Assembly (NCBI GenBank): GCA_025642075.2
Contig: JAODUO010001205.1
Coordinates: 1-64,000 of the forward strand
Length of the DNA stretch: 64,000 bases
DNA from: Ridgeia piscesae
Lineage: Eukaryota > Annelida > Polychaeta > Sabellida > Siboglinidae
Reading direction: 5' to 3'
The position numbers and the translations under genes are program-made. The notes below the pieces were generated by a model. It saw only the letters and a list, made by a program, of their open reading frames with translations. It did not search any database and was not told the origin of the DNA. Every line of letters starts with the position of its first letter. The first letter of the stretch is position 1. Shown in pieces: positions 30,001 to 42,800 of the stretch.

Positions 30001-33000
30001 CTCGACGATCAGAATTCCTGCGCCGTGTTGAAGGCGCAATCAATTGCGACGAACAGCGTCAGTGGCCGTGTTTAGTTACTCGGCGGATGACGTTGTCGCT
30101 CGCCTTGGCGGTTGAGTCTGCTTCTGTCGGCGTCTTCAAACAACCCGGTGAGACAGCAACGTCATGTTTGTGGACACGAAACACGACAGCTGACATAAAG
30201 GGTGGCGACATTCAACATAACCCCGATCCACTTCGATAGATATGTTACCTTTGTCAATAGGCGGCGCTACATGTGGTACAGAGATGTCGTGCTATCGCCA
30301 GTCGTTGGTTCTGTTTGACCTGGGCTGTCTCTGCATGCAGTTCCATTAACAGCGACCTCAATGACAACCTTCATATACGCGAATGATTAACTTAAACCGA
30401 CTTAAGATGGATAGGAAAAACAGTCTTCACTGCCCTCCTGGATCGGTTCGTCCTGGCGTCATATATGTGCGGTTGTGTACCGCCACATTGCAGCTTTTGT
30501 CCTACGGGAACGTAAACAAGTGCTATCATTACGTTATATATTCATTTCTTCAGGAAGTATGGCCCGTAAGCTTGCATTGCTCCGTCCTATCTCTAGGCAC
30601 CCGTTTGGTTCGGTCCACGCGTCCATCCCAGTTGTCGTTTCTCTCCCTACTGTTCCAAGACTACAGTTGTCTTTCCCTTCTGGAACCCATGTTCGGGCCG
30701 TAGGGCGTGGAGTGGCTGTCGTAAGCGTCGTTTATGAAGATGATATATTTTATTTATCTTTATGTTACTGCGTGTCCGATCGATTTCTGTCTTCACTTCA
30801 CCAAGTTCTTCCTTCTGTTGACACTACGTTCTGGCAGCTTTACTATAGTCTAATAACAGACAATTGTGGATTCGTGCCGAGGGCGAGATGAAATTCCGTT
30901 CTAACGACGACAAATTATGTGTGTGGTCACGTCGTTTCTTCGCGTGCCTGATAGTCCCCCCCCCGATCTGTAAAGTACTCGACGATCTATTACCCCACGA
31001 CCACCGCCACACGCTGGGGGCAGTAGTAATGACCCAAACGAAAAGGTTTTATGATTTCGGCAAGTTGATGCTTAACAGACTGTGGAATTTACCCCGCTGA
31101 CTTCACCCTCGTTGTCCTCGACTGCTGAAGCAATCAGCGGGTGGGAGCAACCCCCACGGGTGTGCAGGAGGGGTCGCTCTAACAACAGACAAAAGGTTAC
31201 AACTTGTGGTTTCATTCCACTGTATGTGTTGACTTGTAGATGTTCCATTCGTTCCCCTGTAAGGCTGGACATAGTAGTTCCATTGGAATGTAAAATGATT
31301 AAATATGCTACACCATATGGGTTGGTGATACTTCGTTATTCATTGAAGTATGAAACTCTTGTGTGTCTTCGTGTTCAAAATGTAAACGTTTATCCCGCAT
31401 ATATAATAGCATCTCTTTATATGTTGCTACATGTATAGAAGATAAACTATGATTATAAAATACAACATACGTGTTATATTGTGTAATGTAACGTTTGGCG
31501 TTAGATCAAGAAGATGAACAGCGAGAAAACGAAGAAAACGACGAACACAAACTCTAAAAACAAAAAGTAAATACTAACAAGATGACCAAAGCCTGGTATA
31601 CTTTCTTATCGAAGGAATACACAAGTATGCTGATTGCTTACAAAACATACGTTATTACACTGTCACTGTCACCGACCACTTGCCCCCACGGGGAGGGTGA
31701 CACCCCACACGCCATCACCATGTCAACAGCTGTCCCGGACCGCGCCGCAGGAATGCTGGACGGATTCCAAGGTGAACGAGTCAGCTGGCGGATCGTCCCG
31801 TCCCGTTGTCATTCTCCCTCGTTGGTGGGATGGTGAACGAGACCGCATTGCCACTCACCCGGGAAGGCAAGTACGGCGTCTGTGGCGGATGTATCGGAGA
31901 CGAGACGTGTGTGTGTCGAGGTAACTTTTGGGTAACCTTACAATACCGCTTCACGCGCGATTAACTATAGATAAAAAGGCAACCCGGGAGTTCACCCGGG
32001 ACGTGTGACAAAGACCACATCGATTACAACAGTCAACCTACTACAACGCAACCCAAGTTAGGTTATAAATCGTTATCAGATCAAAGTAACACAACACATT
32101 ATGCATGCTGCCGTACTGCCGAGCGAGGTCACGCGCCGTCGATAATGCGTTATTAAAGATGCGCATGCGCATGCTTCGTCAACATCAGTTATCGTGAAAC
32201 GCGTGTCGCCTTTCAGTTGACTATGTATACTAAACATCTACAGTTCTCTAAGCATTGTCTGTCAATCACCGATCCTCTATCGTAACCAGAACGAAAATCC
32301 GACAGAATAGGTCAACTAACATTCCGGTTGGTACCATGCGAATGCTGCTATTGTGTTGTTCTTTACGGTACATAATGTAGGAAGGGTTAGAAAATTCATA
32401 GAAACGTTGACACTGTCTCGATAATTGTCACCAGGGATTTTAAACTACAGTGAGTCACTATTTCTGTGAAAAGCAGTCAGCGACTTGGCGTTCCACAGCG
32501 GCAACAAATCTGGGTGCGCGTGGCTCAGAAAATAGTCCGTATCTCGACCCCCGGTGTTGAGTGGTCGTAAATGTCGCACCGATGGACACTGGTGCACCAA
32601 CTGTCAACTCGGTTGTGTTGTTGTAATTCATGTTCTTGTGTATTGCGACTTAGTGACTGTTTTCTTATGAAGCCTGTCAGGTTTGTATGTACTTGTGACG
32701 CGTCATTGGAAGGTTGCCACTCACTACCAGAATCTATTACACAAGGTACAGTTGTAACGAATAATACCAATATATATTTGTCTTGACTGTCGTGAGTTTG
32801 TGGGTGCGTTTGTTGATTCTGATCACAAGAATAGTCTATTTGCCTGTTTAATAACTGCACAGATTTCGCATCATTCGAACTATGCATAAACCATAGTGTA
32901 AAAGAGCGTCTCAGGCCTATACGATGTGTGCCCTATTTGCAACCATACTTGCCAATTTTGTGTGACATTCAGTAATTTTGATCAAAGAGTTATCACACAG

Positions 33001-33079
33001 TCTCGAGTTCTGGGAGTCTCACCCACGTACGGATATTCCATTTATTGTACATGTACCAAATTCGGGCTGATATATCATG
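24081..33079. other. No gene recognised; about 9 kb with two CpG-dense blocks
   Basis: No ORF here exceeds what chance allows. The longest is 169 codons at 27951-28460, with no recognisable motif. The segments at about 24600-25270 and 26330-27130 are dense in CpG, resembling unmethylated promoter-like DNA, but I see no clear TATA element or exon. A TATA-rich repeat patch lies at about 27880-27940. A weak tRNA-like patch at about 29365-29420 contains GGGTTCAAATGC. A (C)n run is at 30957, and a hairpin (ACCCGGGAGTTCACCCGGG) lies near 31983. Confidence 0.4.
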
Positions 33080-33244
33080 TGTTGTGTTGTGTTGTGTTGT
33101 GTTGTGTTGTGTTGTGTTGTGTTGTGTTGTGTTGTGTTGTGTTGTGTTGTGATGTGATGTGATGTGATGTGATGTGATGTGATGTGATGTGATGTGATGT
33201 GATGTGATGTGATGTGATGTGATGTGATGTGATGTGATGTGATG
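33080..33244. repeat. Compound pentanucleotide array (GTTGT)n to (GATGT)n
   Basis: Perfect GTTGT units run to 33150 and change, without a transition zone, to perfect GATGT units that run to 33244. Long ORFs on either strand here are artefacts of the repeat. Confidence 0.96.
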
Positions 33245-34908
33245 CCTGGGCAATTCCATAAGACCAGACACCGCCCAACACAACATAATTTCCCATAGAG
33301 AAAGCGACCGGGTTATCTTGTTCGGCCAACTGCGAGACGACAAGACGCGTTTACAAACGACCCTCGGTCTCCGGCTGGGTTTTAACGAGTCAAAGCACCA
33401 CCGTCTCCGTCGACAGCGCGACGACTGCAGCGTGCAGACCAGTCCGCATTCCAAGAGCAAATCGCGACACGCTGATTGCATAAGGCGTCGCAACGCTCAC
33501 TCGCCTCGCATCAGTTATCCGTCGGGCACCGATCCAATGTACACACGGGAACGCGGCAATGGAATGTGCAAATAAAGCTGCCAATGAAGCAGAGTTCACA
33601 CGTATGCCGCAGATATTCACGTCCATCGAAATTAAGTCCCAGTCAGTAGTTGCAAGTCGCTTAATGTGGTCTGAACGTAGGTCAATAGTGAACCATTAAG
33701 AGACGCCAAGCACACAAGGTTACGTCTCTACCAAATCCCTATCAAATGTACCAGGAGATGTAAAATAAAACGATCCCATACCGTGTCTAAATGTTGACTA
33801 ACAGAGCTAGCAAATCCTTCTTCATCCTCCATGATCCATTGCGGGTCAGGTCGAAGTCATCCGGCTCGTCCTGTCAGTTTCAATCTACTTGCAATTACTT
33901 TCATTTTCAAGTGTTTCGTCGTGCCAGTTTGTTCTTTTAATTTCCTCAGTTTTTGTCTGCATTATATATTCTTCGGATCCAGTTATGTTCTGGTGATTTC
34001 CCCCACAATGAAATGAATGGAATGAGGTTGTGTCAGCGACACTGCCTGTTGAACAATCCTACTGTTTGCGAGCTGATGTGCCATAGTACGTCCCTGTCAC
34101 ATGTCTAGTTACGTCAGTGTAAGTAACTAACAACGTAGGCGCTAACACAAACGTAGGCCTAATCGTGAGAAATCGCAACAATACAAAACGTAGGGTCAGT
34201 GTAGTTTCGATGGACGCTTGTTTGGTGCGCGAATAAGGAATGGCAGTGCGAACAGTGACCTAAGTTGGGGGCGACTTTTACATACGGAACATTGGTTAGA
34301 CGCCAGTTGATATAATTGCTTTAGTTGGCAGTCAGCAACGCATGCGGCTTTTTTCTTCATAGACATGGCTCTTTTCTTCAAAGACATGGCTCGGTTATTT
34401 GGAAGTGACAACTCTAATTGTATAATAAGCACGCTGTGTAGGGTCCTACTTACACTATGTGTGCCAAAGGCTAGATAGACCTATGGGTAACTGGAGTATT
34501 CTTGCTGCGCCACAGTCGTGTTCTGTTTAAGTTTCATCTTTGTATTAATTTGTCTGTAAGTCGTGACTAATTACAACTTACCATGGAAACCAAAGGAACG
34601 GCTTCTTAAACAGTGGTTGGTTACAAACAGTGGTTGGTTACAACATGGCGTAAGTACGACTTCCGGTGACTATTCCAGGGGCGTGGTTTGTTTACTAGCG
34701 CACGCACGATGTGGGCGGTTCCAGTGTTTCGGAATCTCACATGTTTATCCGGGCAAACGTTTATCCGGGCAACTTCGTGTGGTTGCCTTGGTTCGTTAAC
34801 AATGACAGTTTGGATTTGAGGTGAATTGACTAGCAGACAAACGAGCACAGTGTAGGCAGACTAGCACCCTCTAGTTTACTGGTAAAGAAATGGCAGGCGA
34901 TGTTTGTT

Positions 34909-34910
<2 letters not shown>
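33245..34910. other. No gene recognised; short local duplications
   Basis: CpG-rich at 33300-33600. Short direct duplications cluster at the right: GACATGGCT with flanking CTTTTCTTCA at about 34363-34390, ACAGTGGTTGGTTACAA twice at about 34608-34645, and GTTTATCCGGGCAA twice at about 34743-34772. No coding evidence. Confidence 0.45.
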
Positions 34911-34988
<78 letters not shown>

Positions 34989-35015
34989 GTGCGTGCGTGC
35001 GTGCGTGCGTGCAGG

Positions 35016-35052
<37 letters not shown>

Positions 35053-35110
35053 GCGCGTGCGTGCGTGCGTGAGTGCGTGCATGCATGAGTACGTGCATAT
35101 GTGCGTGCGT
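34911..35110. repeat. (GT)n and (GTGC)n array
   Basis: GT dinucleotides run from about 34911 to 34984. GTGC tetranucleotides with GCGC and GAGT variants follow to about 35110. The His-Thr and Cys-Val runs translated from the two strands are repeat artefacts. Confidence 0.95.
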
Positions 35111-36536
35111 CGGTGGGTGGGTGCGCACGTGTAGGCCTACCCGTACGTGTGTGTTCGCGAGCGTTCCTGTGTGCGTGTATGCATCCATGCTTTGCGGAGT
35201 AGGACCACAACAGAGAATTTGATAGGCCCATTTCCTAAACACAAGACGCATGTTGTTTTGTACGTTCTTGCGTTTTATAAATATCCGTAGACCGCCATAT
35301 GGATTGCAGCATGACAATCCCCATATGTGCCTTAATGGTCTCGAGAATTAAAAAGATCCTAAGAATCTCACAGAATGTCAAGTAGTTCTAAAATAACAAG
35401 GAAACGTGTAAACAGATGTTTTAAGCTTAGATACCAAATCCCGTCAAATAAAGCACCTCGTTGGTGAGGTGTTAACACAAAACCCTGCACACAATAATGT
35501 CGATTACAAACTCATGAATTCGCCGATGTTCCAAAAGTCTTACTTGGTATAACTTTGCAACAATTTAGCAATAATTAAATGGACCAACTGTGGTTAGACC
35601 ATAGACCTGATTGAGTTGACTGATATGGCAATTTCCAGTCACTTTAGTCACTTTTATGAAAAGTTACGTCTGTGTAGGTTTGTGTGCGCGTGTGTATGCG
35701 TGCGTGCATGTGTGTATGTGCGCGCGTGTGTGTGGGCGTGCGTGCGTATGTGCATTAATTATTCTTTCAAATCAATGACAATGATTGAAGTTGAAGCAAT
35801 TATTGACATGAGTTATTTTGAGATGATCCCTGTTGATATCTCCTTCGTTTAACTCTCCACATTCTCTTAGTGACATGCTCTGTCACAGGTTCATGGTTTA
35901 CGTCATGTTGCGCGCACACTGGGTAGTCGGTACACACGCTTAATTCAAGGAATTGACTTTAAAAAGATTTTTTTATAGAGGGCCTTATATAAATCCATGA
36001 CCACTCTGACGATTGAGATTATCCGTGGGACATTTCTATGCGTCCCTTATATAACTGAGTCCTACCGATAAAAAAACGGACGTGCAGCCCCGACGTCGAC
36101 AACGCGGATGTTTAGACCCCAAAAGGCAGGGCTCTAAATAAAGCAAACACGTCCGGTGGATTATTCAGCTGTGAGCACTCTTCTCTCGACAGACGCGACC
36201 CGTAGACCCACCCAGCCACACGCCAAGTCCGTCCCTTACTGATGGGAATGCCCCGAAGCACCACTTTCATGTTGTCTGCTTCGCGGTGGTTTTAATCTCT
36301 TGCGACTTCTCACACGTCCTCTTGTGGTTTTAAGACGTTTCTGCCTCTGTTCCAGGCTGCCAACTCTTCCTTGCTGCCAGTTGTATATTGGTTCGCGTGT
36401 ATCTCGGTTGAGTCCAAAGTTTGTCAAGGCCTTTTTAAGGTGATCGGAAACACCATTTGTTATCTCTGGCAGTTGCCAAATTTCTCACAACTGCCAATAA
36501 CGTATTCATCGGTTTATCGTAATAATTTGGACAGTC
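35111..36536. other. No gene recognised; flank upstream of the Ig-domain gene
   Basis: The block contains a second GT/GTGC patch at 35680-35753. TATA-like motifs occur at about 35985 (CCTTATATAAAT) and 36053 (CCCTTATATAAC). The stretch precedes the first exon I could place, so it may include promoter sequence. No exon with a convincing donor was found. Confidence 0.35.
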
Positions 36537-36664
36537 TATATATATATATATATATATATAAGAGAGAGAGAGAGAGAGAGGAGAGGGAGAGGGAGGAGGG
36601 AGGGAGGGAGGGAGGGGGAGGGGAGGGGAGGGGAGAGGGAGAGGGAGAGGGAGAGGGAGAGAGG

Positions 36665-36716
<52 letters not shown>

Positions 36717-36737
36717 GAGAGAGTGTGTGTGTGTGTT
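36537..36737. repeat. Microsatellite cluster (TA)n, (GA)n/GGGAG, (GT)n
   Basis: (TA)12 at 36537-36560, purine-only GA and GGGA repeats to about 36722, then (GT)n to 36737. It ends about 40 bases before the splice acceptor of the first coding exon. Confidence 0.95.
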
Positions 36738-36775
36738 GTTCGGTGCACAATTAATGACGTGCTTTACCTTTTCAG

Positions 36776-36837
36776 GTGTCCTACTGATGTGGCCTAATTA
36801 GAAGACGGAAGGGAGCAGGCGAACCGTGAAATGGAAG
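36776..36837 (+). CDS. Exon with 5' UTR and start codon (coding 36831-36837)
   Basis: The acceptor GCTTTACCTTTTCAG ends at 36775. The donor follows ATGGAAG at 36838 (GTAATA). An in-frame TAA at 36795-36797 with no ATG between it and 36831 supports ATG 36831 as the initiator. Only seven coding bases are present. The acceptor implies at least one more untranslated exon upstream. Confidence 0.72.
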
Positions 36838-39800
36838 GTAATATTACTATTTTTTTTATAAATGAATTACTTGCTTTAACACCAACTCCCACAAAAATCA
36901 AATGACATGGATAGTGACACTGATAGTAAATTATTATATTTAATGGCGCTAAGTGCGTTTGTTTGTGCCTGGCCAACATAAACGAAAGCTTGACGTCAAC
37001 GCAAGCAACACGACCCGTGTCTGCAAGAATCGTTTAAACGGGTACTGCTGTACTTGTAGTCGCGTTCGTTCTTTTGCCTTTAAGAAAAACGCCAGTTGTG
37101 AACGAAAACGAAGTGATAATGATTGGTTTTGTTAAACTGTGATTTTAATGCTGATACACCACGGGAACCATTAACTGATGGCTGGCTTTAAGACGTTAAT
37201 ACACAAGGCAAGTACTGGCTAAACTGCATACTATATTCCATATAACCGAATAGTAACAGGCACAAACGATGAAACACAGCATCATTCACGCCAACGGGCA
37301 CGGCGTCGTCGGCGACGTACAAAACAGAATAAACATTCAACGATTGATGATCGAGTAGGCCAGTGTCTGATCGGCCGAAAAAGGCAAGAGTTGGCCGACG
37401 CCAAGGCAAGGCCAAGTAACTGTATTTGTTCAACCCCGGCCTGGGCTATGGGTTAGGGCTGGATCAAATTTAACGCTTGGACACCCGTGTGCCTAACACA
37501 GCAACAGTGCTATGCACTTTATTTCTGGTACATGACCTGTCTGGTTTTTGTATGTTTAAGACAAAGTCTCTCATGGCATGCTGGCGTCTTCTACTGCGAG
37601 TATTGGAGTATTGCCTAATCACGCCAGTATCTGTGACTAGCCCAGGTTGTCAGAGCACAATGGTTTAATTATGCCTGTTTAAAATTTAGCCATAACCTAC
37701 GCCTGTTATTAGACCTTAGACTTAGTCTTAGACTTAGATATAACTTAGTCTAAGGCCATAGCCTAGCCCAAGGCATAGCTATAGCTTGTGTCCTAACAAC
37801 ACATTCAAATAGTCAAGACAAAGTAGCAGGCGTCATTTATAGAATACAAGAATATCGCAGTTCCCAACTATTTTTTAACAACCAAAGATTGATATTTTCA
37901 TCCAGTAAGACCTCCCAAGATCATTCTTTATAAAACACATGAACTGTACTGGCTAGTCAGAGTACAGGTAAACTGATGGTATTTGACAATTGGTTATAAG
38001 AATAGTTTTCATTAGATTTTGTTATTGGTTTATATGTTTGGTTGTTAAACTGTTGAATTTTTTTACAGTCATGTCTCATTTATCTAAATCACTGGTTCCC
38101 AAGTTTTTTGGTCGGATAAACAAAATGTGTGGATTAGTGAGGCACTTTATACATGGTATCAAAACGTGAACAAATCGTAATACTAATACAACCAGATTAT
38201 TGAAGACCAGATAAATGAGACATGACTAATTATAATCAGATCATTTTTTTAAATCAGGAGGTTTGTGTCATAGTGGTGACAACATTAATTACTAAAATTA
38301 AAAATAAGCACCTCAGACTTTTCTTGGGAGGGTTAGTATCTGTAAAAGATCAACAAGTTATGAATGTGCTACCTTTCTGGGACATTTTCACATGATCACT
38401 TTCCAGGTGTTAGTAGGTAGCAGTTGCACTCAACTGTTTCTGTTTCCACCCATTTCCTTCAACCCAATTTTTTTTAATTAACTTATGAACTAAACCTATT
38501 TAGGAAAGTTCTAAGATATGTTATAAATGTTGAACACGCCTGCACTTTCTTCATTGCACGTATAAACTCAGATTTGAAATACACTCCTGCTGATCCATTG
38601 CATGGTTCCATGCCCACCCCCACAACACCTGCATGCATTACCAGATATTGTGAGAATTTGGGGTAACATATGTAAATGCAGTTATCCGGATGTGCCGTTT
38701 GTGTAATGGATGTGTCATTTGTGTAATGTGACCACTTGACTTGCATGGAGAGAATGGTTTAGCATTTCAGCATGGTGTTAATGGGAGTACTAATCTGCAG
38801 ATAAAAATAGCTCAAGCTCAAGTAGTTTCACAGCCCTTGTATTTAATGGCTTCCCCACTGCATTGCAAATGAGCTAAGAAGTTCCCAGCCAAGTTTTGTT
38901 ACTTACTCAAAAGTACTGATGTGAAACCAACATTTGTCATATTACCAGGAATCAATAATTACGTGATAAATTCATACAGACACAACATTTGTGTTATTCT
39001 AAGCAGTAGGACATTATGTTAGTTAATATTCTTTATGGAGTTATGGAAGAGGATATGAATGGACTGCATGGGGGGAAATTTACTTTTGTGGGTTTTTTTA
39101 ATTGTTGCAACCATAACAAGAAAAGCAAATAGTCTATTGATTTTGATGCACAGACACACCCTGCAACTTAGAGGCATTGTGACCTTGAAACTACAACATA
39201 CATTTCAGTGTTGGCACCCTACAGCTTGCTTCCCTTTGCATATGTGATCTAGAGCATTTAAGCACCTTGATGTTATGATGAATTATATGATGGCTTTCCA
39301 AGATGTTGTTGCCCCTGTACTACTACAAACCAACTGTCAAGTGGGTGACTTGCCCCCTAAGATCAGATTACACCATTTGCATACCTCTCACTGTCGGTTC
39401 CTCTTTCTGCTTTCAGGTTTAGGCCGAAGGAAGTAAGTATATCACTTTTATATTGCAGTCTCACATCTTTATTACACTCAAAATTGCAGTCTAAAAACTT
39501 TTGAAATGATGAATTTTAACAGAACATTACTGATAATTCAAAATGCTTATATTTTTAATAACTTAATTGAATTAGTTATTACTATGTAAAATGCTGAAGT
39601 GCTAAATTAAAAGAATCCATAATGAATTAATGATAGTTATTTAAAAACTAGGGTAATGGTAGGGTCATAAAAATAGTAACTGATAAAAGTGTGTTCGAAT
39701 GTTTAGATACACTTTACATATAAATAAGTTTCTAAACTAAGTAACACATTTGCATGATCACGTCTTTGTTATTTTGTCTTGAAATATGCCTGGAATGCAA

Positions 39801-42800
39801 TGTTTTGCCCCAGTAAAAAAACCTTGGTCATGAATAGACCATTTGTACTAAGAACTACTCAACTTTTTATTCAAACTGATATAGTGACATGTCTGTTAGC
39901 CTAGTGCCGACAAATTGCCACTGTCTAAAAAACCTTGAATGTGATTAGGACTGTGAAAGCTGACATTCCAATGTGCTGTATATAATTTAATTCCAGCTGT
40001 TGTATACTTGTGCAAATTCTAAGCGATTCCATCACAAAGCATAGGAATTCCCCACATAACCTGCTCGGATTTTCTTAGACGACTCATTGAAATACCTGGG
40101 GAAGTCATTGCAACAAACATCACTCAGTCAACATTGTCAAGCTACCGTAGTGCAAGATGTGACAAATTAACATGCCATTAAAATTTTTACTGGTGGAGAT
40201 GGCATTTCTTTGGCATGTTTATTGTGCAACTTGGCACCCACGTGTATTCGGACACCAACAGAAGTAGCGAACATTTCAGTTTATTGACCAGCTAGAAAGG
40301 TTGCTTCAAAATTATGTGTGTTTAATGAAAAATAATGTTACGCTTGTTATGCTCGAGTTACAAATTGTTTCTGTTGTAATTTTTTTGATCTGACATTGTC
40401 ACATTAACAAGTACCTGCATCATGACTATAGTACCAGCAGATTTTATTGAATGAACATTTTCCTTTGAGAACAAAATAAAATTGTGGTCTCTGATCTTTC
40501 TTGCCGATCAAAAAAAGTCATGTAATGTTTCTTTTAGTGCTCTGTTATGTAACAAAAATGTCTCACCTGAGGTGTCAAATCAGTTGCATTCAGTCAATTT
40601 CTTATATACACTGTAGTTGATTCTGTCTGTTTTTGACAACATTTTGGAACATGCGGAAGAGGGGTAAATGAAATAAATTATAAAAAATATACTTAATGTT
40701 TCCTACTTCCAGTAAATTGTATTTCTTTTAGAGTCTAAATAATAATTTGTTTGTACTTTCCAGCTTAATTAGATACAGTATCATTTAAAAATGGCATACA
40801 GTGAATGTGCAGGGCTAGGTCAAAGGATAGACGTGTGTATCCGTAATGTGTAAAATATCACCTTAGAATGTATGTCTCGGACCCTTCCAGCTCTATAACA
40901 TTGAATTTATGTGTTTTGAATGATCACATTTGAAACATAATTGCTCTGTGATTTAGAAACTGTGACAAATATGTTCTTGTGTCCTGTCAGAAAAATTCGG
41001 GAGTCCAAGCCGTCATTTATTGTGAAACCACGAAGACAGTTCACAGATGAAGGAGCCACGGCAAAGTTTAAGGCTTCATTCGATGGTGAACCTCCACCAA
41101 CACTGAAATGGGAACTAAACTCGCAGGAGGTCACTAATGGTGGCAGATTCTCAGTAAGTGAAATTTTTTATCTTTGCATCACATTCATATAACATTATTT
41201 TTGCGTACTCTACAACAAAACAGTACACACAAACATACTTTGAAACGATTTAGAAGTGTGAACATGTAACATATCTGTATAGTATATTAGTTTAGTTGTC
41301 ACCAGTTATTTAGGCTACTGTTTACAGCTACTCTCACTAGTTTGTGAATCGTGAGAATACCACAGATACAAACATTTCTGAAATGGCTTTCCACAAAATT
41401 GCTGTCTATGTATTCCATCTTATTTCCATGTTCTATGTCACAAGGTAGTTTTCTCACAGGGTGTAGAGTTCTGATCAGGTTACACAGTTACCCCCTACAA
41501 GTAATGGTCCACCCAAGTAATCACCCCTACAAGTAGAAGATCCTCTCTAACTGGTCTCATGCCCCCGACATAGATACCAGAAAGAATAATCCACCAATGC
41601 CTCGTGTAAACATTATCCCATATGCTACAATGTAAAATATGTTAATATATGTAGAGTAATTAAATTAATTACTGATGTTGTGATTCAATAATTTTGTGCT
41701 CATTAGGGGTCCAAATGATCCAATATTCTGCTTGAACCCCATGTTAGTAGGCTCTAGGTACCCAGTAACTGCAGTACAACTTGTCAAACCCAGCAAATGT
41801 GAAGGAACTCAGTTATGTGGCTCTTGAAATGAAACATAGAAAGTTGTAAGTCCCCTTTCACCTAGTGTTTTGACAGGGTGAATAAGAGATCCGACACAGG
41901 GGGTAAATGTCTACCCTGCTGTGCACTCACAGTTTCTAACAGAACGCCCCCACAGTGGTATCCCATTCTATCTGAAGAGTATAGAAAGAAAGACATCAAC
42001 TTTATGTTCTGGAAATAATTTGACATAAACGTCCTCATTTTTTGACAAGACAGAACGGTGCCAACTGACAGGACTGGTATTATGCAATGGAGGATGACAC
42101 CCGCACTTTTTCTGATGAGTCATGAGTCAGCAATCCTTCAAAGGCTTCTGTAAGCGTACCATGGGTGTAACATGCACTGGGCTCACAAAGACCAGTCTGT
42201 CCATGTCCCCTGCAAGAACACTTCACCTGTCACAACCCACTGGCTCAAGACACATATTGGCCTCACATTCACAGCCACAGTAACAACTCCAGGGGAGCTC
42301 TCATGTAGCCCTAGTTGGGTCATAAAATACCACATTACTTTGGATTTCTGAAATGTAATTGACCTTATACATTACATAAAAGTGATAATTTCTTGGACAG
42401 TTTGTGATGTCCAGTAATCATGAATATGTATGGATATTTTTGTTTATTCGTGTTAATCGTGTATGCATGCCAATCAGTGTACACTTGTCCAAGTTTTTTT
42501 TATCAATTGTTTTAATGTAGTGACAATTCAATGTTTTGTGTGATCTATAATAATAAATTATACTAAATTAAGTTTCCGTTACATAAAGTGCATGAACAAA
42601 TATACAAAGCAATGTGTAGAAACACATAATACAACTGTCTTATGTAAGGAAGATATTTAAAATGTGATCTTTCCAATAATGTCTTAGTTATATATTCAGT
42701 TCTTAGGCATATTTATTATTCATGCCTTGTTGCATATGACATTGTGCTTAATGTAAATAGTTTGAGTTAAGTGACAACTCCGTACAACCACTGACTCTGT

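Noticed and set aside
33318..33626. Overlapping ORFs of 78-85 codons on both strands
   Set aside because: They are short, in CpG-rich DNA, without motif or conservation evidence.
40941..41192. Unspliced ORF starting at an upstream ATG (for example 40971) as the true N-terminus
   Set aside because: The acceptor TGTCCTGTCAG at 40990 and the phase match with the micro-exon explain the start better. An alternative promoter here remains possible but has no support.
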